From Argyresthia goedartella (taxonomy: Eukaryota > Arthropoda > Insecta > Lepidoptera > Argyresthiidae), in assembly GCA_949825045.1 (NCBI GenBank), contig OX463807.1:12859501-12923500 (forward strand): DNA of 64,000 bases, given 5' to 3'. Positions 1 to 10,659 of the stretch are shown here, piece by piece. The notes below the pieces were generated by a model that saw nothing but the letters and a program-made list of their open reading frames with translations, made no database searches and was not told the origin of the DNA. Position 1 is the first letter of the stretch; every line of letters starts with the position of its first letter. A program made the translations under genes and the position numbers.

Positions 1-1
1 A

Positions 2-118
2 CTCAACAAGTATGAGTTCGTATGGGTCAAATATGGAAAAATTTACCTCAGAAAGGACAAGGATGCTCCTGCCATTCACGTGAAGAGCCATGACTTCCTG
101 GATAAACTGACCCCATAA
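2..118 (+). pseudogene. C-terminal end of non-LTR ORF1 (FP25-like domain), element A
   Basis: An open frame enters from the left edge of the window and ends at TAA 116-118, giving 38 residues that include a FVWVKYGKIYLRK stretch. This resembles the C-terminal FP25-like (Baculo_FP_C) domain at the end of ORF1 proteins in many lepidopteran Jockey/CR1-type elements. ORF1 proteins bind element RNA. The rest lies outside the window. The position, just upstream of ORF2, supports the call. Confidence 0.6.
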
Positions 119-203
119 AACAAATTAGTATTTACCTATCTATTATATATATTATATATAGTAGTATAGTATATTATATTGTATTCGTTCTCTTTTTTTC
201 ATA

Positions 204-598
204 GTGTATTTATACTATCAAAATGTAAACGGTCTTAGGACCAAAACCCGTAACTTCTACTTTAATTTTGTGAACAATGACTTTGACTTAATATGCCTTA
301 CCGAAACTAATCTTAACTCTGGTATTCATAATGAAGAACTCTTTGACAATCGCTACAATATTTTTCGAAAAGACCGCGATCTAACTAATCATAAAAAATC
401 TGACGGTGGTGGAGTGCTGATTGCAGTGAAGAAAACGTTTAACGTGGTACGACGGCCATCTTGGGACTGCAATATCAGTGCAGCGGAGGATTTGTGGATT
501 AGCGAATCACGACCAGACATGCCCGAATTGTCTATTTGCCTCTGCTACCTAGCAGATGACATAAAAGTCGCTGATTCGAAGGGATTCTACAATAACTG
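204..598 (+). pseudogene. ORF2 N-terminus, AP endonuclease domain, element A
   Basis: The frame encodes the start of an apurinic-like endonuclease: a YQNVNGLRTKT block near the N-terminus, then an LTETNLN block carrying the catalytic Glu. This enzyme nicks target DNA to prime reverse transcription. The usual N-terminal tract is present but there is no clear ATG; the first in-frame start-like codon is GTG at 204. The domain is cut at 598 by the 5' LTR of BEL-1 and resumes at 7883 in the same frame. The open frame past 599 to 650 is only LTR sequence. Confidence 0.8.
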
Positions 599-1146
599 TG
601 TTCGATTCCAAATCGATATTCGATCGATGGTTTCTGAACGGCCATTTTGAATTTGACGTTAGCTGCCAACCTGGCAGTTTTTTGACAACTGACAGACGAA
701 AGCCCTCGCAATGAAAACGCGTTTTTGGTTAGGGTATTGAAATTAAATCGCAGGCCATCTGGAATGTATTCGGGTTTCCCTCAGGATTGTTAATATAGCT
801 GAGTGTGTTATTGTTTCTCGAACCAGATAAAGTTCGCATTTTCGTGCCCCGATTGTTTTTACCACGTAACATAACCTGTGTTGGAACACTGTGCTCATTG
901 AAGCTGGCCCGCCAGTCATACCTGGTTGGCTGAAGAACCTGTCTACCAAGAAGAGCCTAGGGTGCACCCGAGCCTTGCAGAGAGACAGGAGGTTGACGGG
1001 ACCGAAGCACAGACCAGGTTAGATCGACCCCAATTAACTTCAGCTCGGTGAACCGCCGACGTTCACACTTCTTGGCAACTGATCGTTACGCTACCTCGTA
1101 GCTGATGGGCCCCTACGAGGTCATTAGGTGCTGAGAAGCCTGAACA
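599..1146 (+). repeat. 5' LTR of BEL-1 (548 bp)
   Basis: The sequence starts TGTTCGATTCC and ends CCTGAACA. It matches 7330-7877 along its whole length with two mismatches. It should hold the promoter and transcription start. The short open frames in both LTR copies (74 codons, minus strand, 743-967 and its twin) are not credible genes. Confidence 0.95.
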
Positions 1147-1690
1147 ATTTGGTAGTAGAGCGTGGCTTCCTGAGATTTGCAGCCGTCAAGGGCTCCAGGA
1201 AGGCACGATTTGGGACTATCAATCTGTAGGTATAGGCGGTTATTAGGTAACTTGGTTGTTGTTCCTATATCCACATAGATTGGTAGTATTGTAAGCTATA
1301 GGTCTATTGCTGGTAGTAGATAGATAGATATTGAATTGAAAATTGCATTGAATTACCAGTTAGTCAATCTATTAGTGGTCTAGTAATGCTATTGAATGAA
1401 TGTTTTGGTTAACATAGGTAGTTACATCTATTGATAGCAGGATATTACATTGTTTTCAGTTTATAGCAATTTATAACTTGAACTAATATTGACTATCTGT
1501 GTGTGTTATAATGATAAAGGGAAACTAAATTGTATTTACAGAATTTATATAGATATAAAACTCGGTTCCTTTTGTTTAAGGAAAACAACATTGTTTAAGT
1601 TGTGGTTTAGGGTTCCCTCGTTTGGGTTGTAGACTGGAGGGTCCAATAAAATTGAGTTACTGCAAATTGTGAGTAAGTATCGTTCCGATC
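1147..1690 (+). other. BEL-1 untranslated leader with candidate primer binding site
   Basis: This 544-bp AT-rich stretch lies between the 5' LTR and gag. A candidate tRNA primer binding site begins TGG at about 1151, three to four bases after the LTR end; I cannot name the tRNA. Apart from this I see no gene or strong structure here. Confidence 0.5.
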
Positions 1691-3406
1691 ATGTCGTTAT
1701 CTGAAATCCAGAAGGGTGTTTCTAAGGAACTCAGATGGTTTTCCTCCGCACATGGTCTGATAGACCGTTTAGATAGGCATGATGTGGTATTGGAGCGGTC
1801 TATGGACGTTAAGGAAGGTTACAATAGGGTGCTCGAATTGTCCGCGCAGGCGGAATCAGTTGATGGTTGCGCACCTGACAGGCTGTCACGGTTGATAGGG
1901 GATGTCGACCAATGTATGGAGATGGCAGCTGCTATCACGCAGAAGGCTGCGGACATACGTAGACAGCGCGAGTCCAGCCATGGTGGTGACATTGAAGCAC
2001 CTCTGCCGCTTCAGGGATCGGGGTCCAGGTTACCTGCCATAACTATGCCTACTTTTGACGGCGTGTCCGGTGAATGGATGAGCTTCATCAATCTGTTCGA
2101 CAGTTTGGTGCACATGCGATCGGACATTACCAAGTCTGTCAAGATGGCTCAGCTGGTGGCAGCATTGAGGGGTGAGCCTAGGGAGCTGGTCGCTCATTTG
2201 ACAGTTACGGAGGGTAACTATGAAACGGCCAGGCAATTGTTGGTCAGACGTTACCATAACAAACGGAGGTTGGCCGATGCTCAACTGAACCGTTTGTTTA
2301 GTATCCCGGTTGTGAACAAGGTCGGGGCCATACAGACGGAGGTTTTGAACCCATTGTTGTCCGTCACCAAGGCTCTAGAGAATCTTGGACTTCCGGTTAG
2401 TGAATGGTCGTACCTACTGTTGTACATTGTACTTTCCCGCATACCCACTGACGTGCAGACTCGTTTCGAACAGTCTCACGGGAGGTCGGCCGAGGACCTG
2501 CCCGCCTTCTCCGACTTGGTCGGATTCTTGGAAGAGGAGGCTCGACGGGCAGAGAATTTGGGGTTGACGGTCACCCATCCTTCGGAGCCACAGAGAGCTG
2601 CCGGGAGCGCTGTGAGTAGGGGCCCTCCGACGAGGAAGGACCGCACCAACCGGCAGTCGTATGGGACTGTGAGTGAATTGACCCCACATGGTGAGACCTG
2701 CCCATGTTGTAGGCAGATTGGCCATGCTGTGGCCAATTGCAATAAGTTCGGGGAACTTAGGGTTCAGGGACGGCGCCGAATGGCCAAGCAGCGGAGCTGG
2801 TGTTTCCTGTGCCTCGGGCCACACATGGCTAGGGACTGCACGCGCACACAAATGTGCGGATATTGTGGTGGGCCCCACATTAATCTGTTGTGCATTAACC
2901 GGTCCGGCCAACAGCCTCCACAGGGCCGTACCCAGGGTGACACGGCATGGGGCCCTGAGAATTCGTTTGCGACTCGGAGCGCAACTCAGGGGCCAACGTC
3001 CCCACGTGCACAGGGCAGTACCAGGGTGCAGGGCCGCACTCAGGACCATTACATGGGGGGCCCTGAGTTTTCGGTTGCGACTCAGCATCCGACCCAGCGG
3101 GACATTGGGTGTGTTGAGCAGGCCGTAACGGGCGGGTGTCATGGGACACCTTCGAGCTATGCGGGTGCGGTTCGGACGCCGCCTCAGTTGTCGCCCCGCT
3201 CGTCGCCTCGTCCTCGTCGGTCACATGTGATGTCCCCCCCGCTCATGGAGCGGCCACGGTTAAATTCACGCCCACCCCTCTTTACGGGGAATCGTAGGTT
3301 GGGAATGGAACCGGCGCGTGGGCCATTTGTACAATGGGACCCTCTGGCGTATAGCTGCATACCTGATCGGTTACAGGCACAGTGGGGCCCCGGGGGTCCT
3401 CGCTAG
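1691..3406 (+). CDS. gag: Gag polyprotein of BEL-1
   Basis: The frame gives 571 residues from ATG 1691 to TAG 3404-3406. The N-terminal half contains a DUF1759-type Gag region (around residues 110-270, with a TFDGVSGEW motif), the capsid-like part that assembles the particle. Three zinc knuckles follow near residues 336-402: CPCCRQIGHAVANC, CFLCLGPHMARDC and CGYCGGPHINLLC, expected to bind RNA. The tail is rich in Pro, Gln, Arg and Ser. Pol lies directly downstream in the same frame, so this stop codon is the only separation. Overlapping minus-strand frames are shadows. Confidence 0.93.
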   Translation: MSLSEIQKGVSKELRWFSSAHGLIDRLDRHDVVLERSMDVKEGYNRVLELSAQAESVDGCAPDRLSRLIGDVDQCMEMAAAITQKAADIRRQRESSHGGDIEAPLPLQGSGSRLPAITMPTFDGVSGEWMSFINLFDSLVHMRSDITKSVKMAQLVAALRGEPRELVAHLTVTEGNYETARQLLVRRYHNKRRLADAQLNRLFSIPVVNKVGAIQTEVLNPLLSVTKALENLGLPVSEWSYLLLYIVLSRIPTDVQTRFEQSHGRSAEDLPAFSDLVGFLEEEARRAENLGLTVTHPSEPQRAAGSAVSRGPPTRKDRTNRQSYGTVSELTPHGETCPCCRQIGHAVANCNKFGELRVQGRRRMAKQRSWCFLCLGPHMARDCTRTQMCGYCGGPHINLLCINRSGQQPPQGRTQGDTAWGPENSFATRSATQGPTSPRAQGSTRVQGRTQDHYMGGPEFSVATQHPTQRDIGCVEQAVTGGCHGTPSSYAGAVRTPPQLSPRSSPRPRRSHVMSPPLMERPRLNSRPPLFTGNRRLGMEPARGPFVQWDPLAYSCIPDRLQAQWGPGGPR

Positions 3407-6400
3407 GAATTTGCGGCCCAACCATTTGTTGCCCCCCAACCGGAGACGGTGGTGTTACCGATCGCCTCTGTGCTTGTTTGGGATTTGGCGGGCAACCCAA
3501 CATACGTTCGCGCCCTACTAGATTCTGGAGCTCAGGGCTGCATTGTATCGAATGATTTAGCAAAATGGTTGGGCCTCAAGGTAAATAGGTATAATAAATC
3601 AATACGGGGCGTGGGGAATGTTACGGTTACGAATGTAGTTGGTCAATCGGTGATCACGTTCTCTCCACGTTATGACATTTTGACAAAAACATCCGTGCAA
3701 GCTTTAGTAATGACGCATGTCATGGGCAGACACCCCTTGGTGAAGTTGAATCCGGCCGTTCGATTCCTGACATCAGGACTCAAGTTGGCGGATCCCGATT
3801 TTGACACTCCAGCCCCGGTCGACCTGCTACTGGGAGCAGACGTTTTGGGTAGGTTTCTGTTGTCGGATCGGCGAGTTCTTCAGCCGGACGGGTTGATTGC
3901 TGTGGATACTAAGTTTGGTCACGTGATCATGGGTCCGGCATTGCCAATGGTTAGGCCTGCCGAGTCAGATGGCATACTTATTGGCTCAGCGTTGTCAGAC
4001 GTTATCCAACGTTTCTGGGAGATAGAGGAACCTCCCACCGTTCGTCGAGTCGACGCAGACGAAGAAGAGTGCGAGTTGTTTTACCAGAATAGTACTGGTC
4101 GCCTTCGTTCTGGTCGTTTTGTAACTCGACTGCCTTTCAGGGCCGATCGACCGCCACTAGGAGAATCTAGGAAGATGGCTGAGACGAGATTGATCTCGAT
4201 GGAGCGTAGGATGACAAGGGACGCCGTATTTAAACAAAAATATGTTGATTTCATGAGGGAGTATGAGTCGTTAGGACACATGTCGGTATCGGGTGTGGAC
4301 TGGAGATCTGAGGATCATTGTTTCCTTCCACACCATGCCGTCCTACGAACCCCTACCGGCAAGATTCGAGTTGTTTTTGATGGGTCAGCACCTACCTCGA
4401 ACGGGATGTCCCTGAATCAGTGTCTACATTCGGGACCCAAGTTGAGTCGTGATATTTCGGATATTCTCACGAGCTTTCGGAGGCACCAGATTGTATTTGT
4501 CGCAGACATTCGGATGATGTTTAGGCAAACGGTAATTCATCCGGCTGACAGAAGGTATCAGTTGATACTGTGGCGTGAGTCCACGGCCGAGCCAGTCAAG
4601 GTCTATGAGTTAAACACGAACACGTATGGGTTACGGTCTAGCCCGTATTTGGCGATGCGTACCCTGCGGAAGTTGGCGTCGCGTGACCGTGTGAGCTATC
4701 CTAGAGCCGCCGCTATCCTGGAGCAAGATTTGTACGTCGATGACGTCTGCACAGGGGCAGCCAGTGTAGAGGAAGCTCTGGACCGACGTGACGAGCTCAT
4801 TCAATTGCTGGAACGAGGCGGCTATGAACTACGCAAGTGGATGTCCAACTCCCCTGAGTTGATGGCTGGTCTCCCAGATGAGTTTCAACAAGACCCGCAC
4901 GTTTTTGAGAATCCTGACAACCCTAACATGTTGTCAGTGCTTGGAATTCAGTACCGGCCCGTCCATGATGAGTTTACCTATCGGGTGGTTTTAGAAACAC
5001 CGAAGGCCTGGACGAAGCGGTCAGTACTGTCAACGATTGCGAGAACGTTCGACCCGAATGGATGGATTTCTCCAGTCACCTTTGCTCTCAAATGTTTTAT
5101 GCAAAGGCTATGGGCGGCTCAGTTGACCTGGGACACCCACCTCTCAGGTGATTTGTTGACTGATTGGACGCGAATGTTCACCTCGCTATCGGACATAAAT
5201 AATGTATCGCTGCCGAGGAAATCGGTCCCTGCTGGGGATTACAGGGCAACCCTTCACGGGTTTTGTGATGCCTCTGAACGAGGGTTTGCGGCAGCGGTTT
5301 ATTTGCGAACCGTCACCTCCACCGGGGAGGTCGACGTGCGTTTGGTTTTGGCAAAAAGCAAGGTAGCGCCTATTCGGACAAGGATGACGATTCCAAAACT
5401 GGAACTGTCCGGGGCTGCTCTTTTGACCAAACTTTTGAATCACACTCTAACAGTGTTGCGTGGGTCAGTGGTTTTGGAGGATACGGTGTACGCGTGGACG
5501 GACAGCCAGATTGTTTTGTGCTGGCTGAAGGCTTCGGTCCATAACTTAGAGGTTTTTGTTGCGAACCGTGTCTCCCAGATTGTGTCGTCTGAGGTCCCAC
5601 TGACCTGGAGACATGTACCAGGAGAATTGAACCCGTCTGATTGTGCATCCAGGGGATGTCGGGCTCCTGAACTCGTTAGACACCATTTGTGGTGGGGACC
5701 ACCCTGGCTTGCCAAGAGAGAATCGGACTGGCCCCACAGACATGTAGTAGTATCTTCGGATCATGGCCCCAGAGCGGCCGTGCATGTTACCCAGAAGGCT
5801 GAGGACCCTGACGCCGGGTTTCTGCTGGACCGGTATAGCTCACTTGACAAGTTGATAAACGTGTCCACTTGGATTAGGAGATTCGCTCAAAATTGTCGTA
5901 CTCCTCGCGATCAGCGAACGTTGAACCCTATTCTGACTCCGGCAGAGCGAAACGAGTCGCTATTGAATTTGGTCCGGTTGGTACAGTCCTCGAAGTTTGG
6001 GGCAGAATTGGAGATTATACGAAGTGGACGTTCGAAATTGAAGGGAGCCGTCGCGCGTCTCAACCCCTTTGTTGATTCGACCGGGTTACTTCGGGTAGGA
6101 GGAAGATTGTGCAATGCGAATCTGTCGTATTCGGCTCGTCACCCACTTCCGCTCCCCAAGGGGGGACAGTTAGTTGAATTGCTGGTGACTGATCGTCATA
6201 TTAAAAACGCGCATGCCGGCTGTAACGCGTTGTTGGCCACGCTCCAGCGGGAGTTTTGGATCTTATCTGCCCGCCGTAACATACGGAACATCGTGTTTCG
6301 GTGCATGCCTTGTTATCGACTTAAGGCTGCCACGATGCAACCTCTCATGGGGGACTTGCCCCCTGATCGTGTGAATGAGGTCAGACCGTTTTCAGGTGTT

Positions 6401-7297
6401 GGTACGGATTTTGCAGGACCGTTTATGGTGAAGAGTTCACGATTGCGTACCGCTAGGCAATACAAGGCGTACCTATGTGTGTTTGTTTGTTTATCCACCA
6501 AGGCGGTACATCTCGAGCTCGTTGCTGATCTCTTGACAGAGGCTTTCATTGCTTGTTTGGATAGGTTTGTTTCTCGAAGGGGACTTCCAACTTTGATCCG
6601 CTCTGATAACGGCACTAACTACATCGGTGCGGAACGATACTTACGAGAGATAGTCAACTTTTTGAATGTAAATAAAGTGGATATTGGAACGGCCCTCTCC
6701 CGTCGGGGTATAAAGTGGACCTTCAGCCCACCGATTTGCCCCCACTGGGGTGGGATTTTTGAGGCCGTAGTTAAGTCAGCTAAGACGCACTTGGGGCGTA
6801 TAGTAGGTCAGACCGCGCTGACTTTTGAGGAGCTCGCGACATTGTTTTGTAAGATCGAGGCCGTTCTCAATTCGCGACCGTTGTGTCCGCTCAGCTCGGA
6901 TCCAAATGACCTGGAGGCTCTGACCCCAGGCCATTTCTTGATAGGTCAGCCACTTAACGCGTTGCCCGAGCACCCCTTCGAGGGAGTGAAATTGTATCGG
7001 TTGTCAAGGTATCAGATGTTGCAGCAGTTTACTCAGAATTTCTGGAAGCGTTGGTCGCTCGTGTATCTGCATATCTTACAACAGCACCTTAAGTGGACTG
7101 ACAAAACTAGCCCCCCTAGTGTTGGTGACCTCGTTCTGGTTAAGGATGCTAACCTACCGCCACTACGTTGGCGCAGGGGGCGCATTGTTAACTTGTTCCC
7201 TGGCAAGGACGGGACCCCCCGGTCTGCAGAGGTTCTAGTAGGAGGCTCGGTTCTAAAACGAGCGGTAGCAACGTTGTCTCGGCTGCCCGTAGATTAG
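3407..7297 (+). CDS. pol: Pol polyprotein of BEL-1 (PR-RT-RNase H-IN)
   Basis: The frame stays open from the codon after the gag TAG to TAG 7295-7297, about 1296 residues. It has no ATG near its start (GTG at 3449), so expression probably needs stop-codon readthrough, or this copy is mutated. Domains in order: aspartic protease (LLDSGAQ near 3520), RT with a YVDD box near 4733, RNase H (FCDASERGF near 5260; TDSQ near 5500), integrase zinc domain (H...H...C..C near 6190-6320), integrase core (D in TDFAGPF, D in RSDNGT, E in GGIFEAVV) and a DUF5641-like C-terminus (LVLVKDANLPP). All catalytic residues I looked for are present. Confidence 0.93.
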   Translation, partial: EFAAQPFVAPQPETVVLPIASVLVWDLAGNPTYVRALLDSGAQGCIVSNDLAKWLGLKVNRYNKSIRGVGNVTVTNVVGQSVITFSPRYDILTKTSVQALVMTHVMGRHPLVKLNPAVRFLTSGLKLADPDFDTPAPVDLLLGADVLGRFLLSDRRVLQPDGLIAVDTKFGHVIMGPALPMVRPAESDGILIGSALSDVIQRFWEIEEPPTVRRVDADEEECELFYQNSTGRLRSGRFVTRLPFRADRPPLGESRKMAETRLISMERRMTRDAVFKQKYVDFMREYESLGHMSVSGVDWRSEDHCFLPHHAVLRTPTGKIRVVFDGSAPTSNGMSLNQCLHSGPKLSRDISDILTSFRRHQIVFVADIRMMFRQTVIHPADRRYQLILWRESTAEPVKVYELNTNTYGLRSSPYLAMRTLRKLASRDRVSYPRAAAILEQDLYVDDVCTGAASVEEALDRRDELIQLLERGGYELRKWMSNSPELMAGLPDEFQQDPHVFENPDNPNMLSVLGIQYRPVHDEFTYRVVLETPKAWTKRSVLSTIARTFDPNGWISPVTFALKCFMQRLWAAQLTWDTHLSGDLLTDWTRMFTSLSDINNVSLPRKSVPAGDYRATLHGFCDASERGFAAAVYLRTVTSTGEVDVRLVLAKSKVAPIRTRMTIPKLELSGAALLTKLLNHTLTVLRGSVVLEDTVYAWTDSQIVLCWLKASVHNLEVFVANRVSQIVSSEVPLTWRHVPGELNPSDCASRGCRAPELVRHHLWWGPPWLAKRESDWPHRHVVVSSDHGPRAAVHVTQKAEDPDAGFLLDRYSSLDKLINVSTWIRRFAQNCRTPRDQRTLNPILTPAERNESLLNLVRLVQSSKFGAELEIIRSGRSKLKGAVARLNPFVDSTGLLRVGGRLCNANLSYSARHPLPLPKGGQLVELLVTDRHIKNAHAGCNALLATLQREFWILSARRNIRNIVFRCMPCYRLKAATMQPLMGDLPPDRVNEVRPFSGVGTDFAGPFMVKSSRLRTARQYKAYLCVFVCLSTKAVHLELVADLLTEAFIACLDRFVSRRGLPTLIRSDNGTNYIGAERYLREIVNFLNVNKVDIGTALSRRGIKWTFSPPICPHWGGIFEAVVKSAKTHLGRIVGQTALTFEELATLFCKIEAVLNSRPLCPLSSDPNDLEALTPGHFLIGQPLNALPEHPFEGVKLYRLSRYQMLQQFTQNFWKRWSLVYLHILQQHLKWTDKTSPPSVGDLVLVKDANLPPLRWRRGRIVNLFPGKDGTPRSAEVLVGGSVLKRAVATLSRLPVD

Positions 7298-7329
7298 GGG
7301 ACAGGTGGGTGCCTGTCCGGGCGGGTGAT
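7298..7329 (+). other. BEL-1 pre-LTR segment: stem-loop and polypurine-like tract
   Basis: Between the pol stop and the 3' LTR lies GGACAGG, a 6-nt loop and CCTGTCC (7299-7318), then a G-rich GGGCGGGTGA run next to the LTR that probably primes plus-strand DNA synthesis. Confidence 0.5.
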
Positions 7330-7877
7330 TGTTCGATTCCAAATCGATATTCGATCGATGGTTTCTGAACGGCCATTTTGAATTTGACGTTAGCTGCCAA
7401 CCTGGCAGTTTTTTGACAACTGACAGACGAAAGCCCTCGCAATGAAAACGCGTTTTTGGTTAGGGTATTGAAATTAAATCGCAGGCCATCTGGAATGTAT
7501 TCGGGTTTCCCTCAGGATTGTTAATATAGCTGAGTGTGTTATTGTTTCTCGAACCAGATAAAGTTCGCATTTTCGTGCCCCGATTGTTTTTACCACGTAA
7601 CATAACCTGTGTTGGAACACTGTGCTCATTGAAGCTGGCCCGCCAGTCATACCTGGTTGGCTGAAGAACCTGTCTACCAAGAAGAGCCTAGGGTGCACCC
7701 GGGCCTTGCAGAGAGACTGGAGGTTGACGGGACCGAAGCACAGACCAGGTTAGATCGACCCCAATTAACTTCAGCTCGGTGAACCGCCGACGTTCACACT
7801 TCTTGGCAACTGATCGTTACGCTACCTCGTAGCTGATGGGCCCCTACGAGGTCATTAGGTGCTGAGAAGCCTGAACA
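7330..7877 (+). repeat. 3' LTR of BEL-1 (548 bp)
   Basis: This is the second copy of the 599-1146 LTR. It is followed by target duplication AACTG at 7878-7882, after which element A resumes. Confidence 0.95.
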
Positions 7878-7882
7878 AACTG

Positions 7883-10347
7883 TAACCGCATTTTAATCAA
7901 CTTCAGTTCTAATGATAGGGTTCTGCTAATCGGAGACTTTAACACGCCTATTATAAACTGGAAAACTTCGTCAGACGCCAATTGTCTGAAAATGATACCA
8001 AGCTCGGCTAGTGACACTAAGTCCTCCTTTCTCCTTGACACTATGGACCTATTTAATCTTAGTCAATACAACAATATTTTTAATAACAATTCGCGTCTAC
8101 TAGACTTAGCACTTACCAATATCAACAGCATCTCGGTGTCTAGCACCGACCCCCTTACTCTATTAGACGTCCATCACCCATCTATATCAGTCGAACTGCA
8201 GTTAGAAGTGAAATCTCGCAGTAATCTCGTTAATAAGAATTCAAAAAGACCCAACTTCTGGCGCTGCGATTATAATAAACTGAAATCCGATCTCATAAAC
8301 ACCAAGTGGACTGAAATGCTAAATTGTTCTGACATTGATAATAGTCTAAATATATTTTACTCCAGAATAAACCAATTGATTAGCCTTTACATCCCCTTAA
8401 AGAAGGACGATTCTCATATATACCCTGCCTGGTACAGCGAATCCCTTAAACGTTGTCTGAGCGAGAAATGCAAGGCTCACAAACGCTACAAACGGTTTGG
8501 TAATCCTACGGATTACGACACTTTTTCAACTTTAAGAGCAAGGGCCAAAGAGCTGATTGATAGCTGCTACAAATCATACCTATCGGACGTTGAAGAATCT
8601 CTCCACATAAATCTAAAGAGTTTTTGGTCGTATGTTAAGAGTAAGAAAGCTGGCAATTCCATCCCACAAACCATGTATTTAAACGGTGACACATCATCGA
8701 CTGGCCCTGGCGTTTGCGAGCTCTTCTCTAAATACTTCTCGTCGGTCTTTGAAAAACCTTCTCCTTCTGTTGACTTGAGCAACATCGAGGATCGCAGCTC
8801 GTCGACTATTTCCAATGTCCATATATGCCCGGCTGATGTCCTTAAAAAAATCAATAAACTCGATAGCAATAAGGGACCAGGTCCAGACGGCCTTCCCCCT
8901 CACTTTATCAAAGTGTGTGGCAAAGAACTGGCAGCTCCACTGTCTCTGCTCTACACTCGCTCCCTAGCTCAAGGTGTGTTCCCTAGCCTTTGGAAAACAG
9001 CAAACGTTATCCCGATACTGAAGTCAGGCGGCAGTACACAATGCGATAATTATCGGCCAATAAGCATTCTGTCATGCTTTGGTAAAATATTTGAATCACT
9101 CATATACACAGCTATTTATTCAAATATTAAACACTCTCTAACACCACTTCAGCACGGATTTGTCGAAGGCAAATCTACTATGTCCAACCTCCTTGAATAT
9201 CACACATACCTAAGCAACGCGCTCGGCAAACGCAATCAAGTTGACTCCATCTACACTGACTTCCGCAAAGCTTTTGACAAAGTCAATCACGAACTCTTGG
9301 CAAAGAAGGTCTCCTCCTACGGTATTCACGGAAACCTGCTAAGATGGGTCGAGTCTTATCTAAAAAATCGTAGCCAAATTGTAGCCATAAACGGCTTCAA
9401 GTCAGCTCCACTGCCCATACCCTCTGGCGTTCCTCAGGGTTCGCATCTAGGTCCCCTGTTGTTTATCTTATTCATTAACGATTTAGTTTATCTTTTGCAA
9501 AGCAAATGCCTACTATATGCGGATGATCTAAAAATCTATAAAATTATAAACTCAGTAAATTACTGCTTATCACTTCAGCGCGACCTAGATACACTGTCCC
9601 AGTGGTGCTAATCCAACTTTATGTTCCTCAATGTATCAAAATGCTTCGTTATCACCTTCTCCAAAAAAACCAAAAAATATTTCATTCACATACGTGCTTG
9701 ACAACAATCCTCTGCAACCTACGAATTCTATGAGAGACCTTGGAGTAATCTTTGATAGCAAGTTAACGTTTAGGGATCATTATAACTACCTAGCATCTTA
9801 ATGCAATTGACTGAACGGTTTCATTCTCCGTATTACCAAAGGATTTAAAAAACCGGAAAGTCTCATCGCCCTATACCTAAGTCTCGTAAGAAGTCAGGTC
9901 GAGTACGGCTCAATAATATGGTCCCCTCAATATGCGGTACACGATGACAGAATAGAGCGCATACAGCAGATAATTCTGAGGGCTGCAGCAAGACGACACG
10001 GTCTCAAGCGTAAACTTACCGGCTACGAGGCTAGACTTGAACATTTCGGCATCGAAACACTAAAAATAAGACGTATGATCTGTGATATAACATATCTCCA
10101 CAAAATTCTTCACAGCAAAATCTGCACTTCACTACTGTCGTCACTAAATATCAACACGCGTTGTCTAAATACGCGCTTAAAAAAGAAAATATTTAGCGTT
10201 CCAGTCTGCAGAAATAACACTGAGTCGAATGGGCCTATTCACAGAATGTGTCGTGCTGTAAACGACATCAGCCTGGCCCACGACGAAGTGGATATATTCA
10301 ATCCGAGACCAGGCTTATTAAAACACCAACTGAGACGTCTCGTCTAA
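7883..10347 (+). pseudogene. ORF2 remainder of element A: endonuclease end plus reverse transcriptase
   Basis: The endonuclease continues (LIGDFNTPI near 7920; LDLALTNI near 8105) into a full RT: SGVPQGS near 9425 and a YADDLKIY active site near 9515. The first 577 codons are open to TAA 9609-9611. Downstream the frame is damaged: a shift near 9690 and stops near 9799-9810. Homology continues to the end at TAA 10345-10347 (last segment 10075-10347). The protein would nick DNA and copy element RNA in place. The copy is dead through BEL-1 plus these later lesions. Confidence 0.85.
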
Positions 10348-10659
10348 GTTTGAATCATTGTTTTGAATTGTTTGAGATTACTTTAGTCGTTGTTTAACCT
10401 ATAACTATAATTATAACTTTAACATCAATTTTTTTTAAGTGAATACCAAATATTTGGGCATTAATGATTTATTTTATTTATTTTTTTTCTCCTTAAATTT
10501 AGATTTGTACCTTTTAGGTCTTATGTCTACTCCAAATTATAACTTCCTGTGTATATACTCTGTGGGTATACAATTAGAGCTAAGTTTTATGTATTTTAAG
10601 TCATTATGTTGTATACCTGTTGTATAAACCTTAATAAATAAATAAATAAATAAATAAGG
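10348..10659 (+). repeat. 3' UTR and (AAAT)n tail of element A
   Basis: About 280 bp of AT-rich untranslated sequence is followed by tandem AAAT units (about 10632-10658), the simple-repeat 3' end common in Jockey-superfamily elements. Sequence after the tail is the RT gene of element B on the other strand. Confidence 0.75.

Larger units (their letters stand above)
599..7877 (+). mobile_element. BEL-1: near-intact BEL/Pao LTR retrotransposon
   Basis: The element has 548-bp LTRs at both ends (TG...CA), a 5-bp target duplication AACTG (594-598 and 7878-7882), a gag frame and a pol frame with protease, RT, RNase H, integrase and the C-terminal DUF5641-like domain. No envelope gene is visible. 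By eye the LTRs differ at only two positions (971 and 987), so insertion was recent. Its single obvious defect is one in-frame TAG between gag and pol. Confidence 0.95.
1..10659 (+). mobile_element. Non-LTR retrotransposon A (Jockey/CR1 superfamily), split by BEL-1
   Basis: The visible part begins inside ORF1 and runs through an ORF2 of endonuclease plus reverse transcriptase to an (AAAT)n tail ending near 10659. It is interrupted at 599-7877 by BEL-1. Removing BEL-1 and one copy of its 5-bp target duplication gives a continuous ORF2 frame across the junction, which shows that A is older. On the right, A abuts the truncated RT of minus-strand element B, so A probably inserted into B, with the other half of B lying left of the window. 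Assignment to the Jockey/CR1 superfamily is from domain order and RT motifs; the exact clade is not certain. Confidence 0.85.

Noticed and set aside
743..967. 74-codon minus-strand frame, repeated at 7474-7698
   Set aside because: It is duplicated only because it lies in the two LTRs of BEL-1; no motif and no codon signal.
2414..3142. 242-codon minus-strand frame across gag
   Set aside because: Antisense shadow of the GC-rich gag region; the plus-strand frame has zinc knuckles and a Gag domain.
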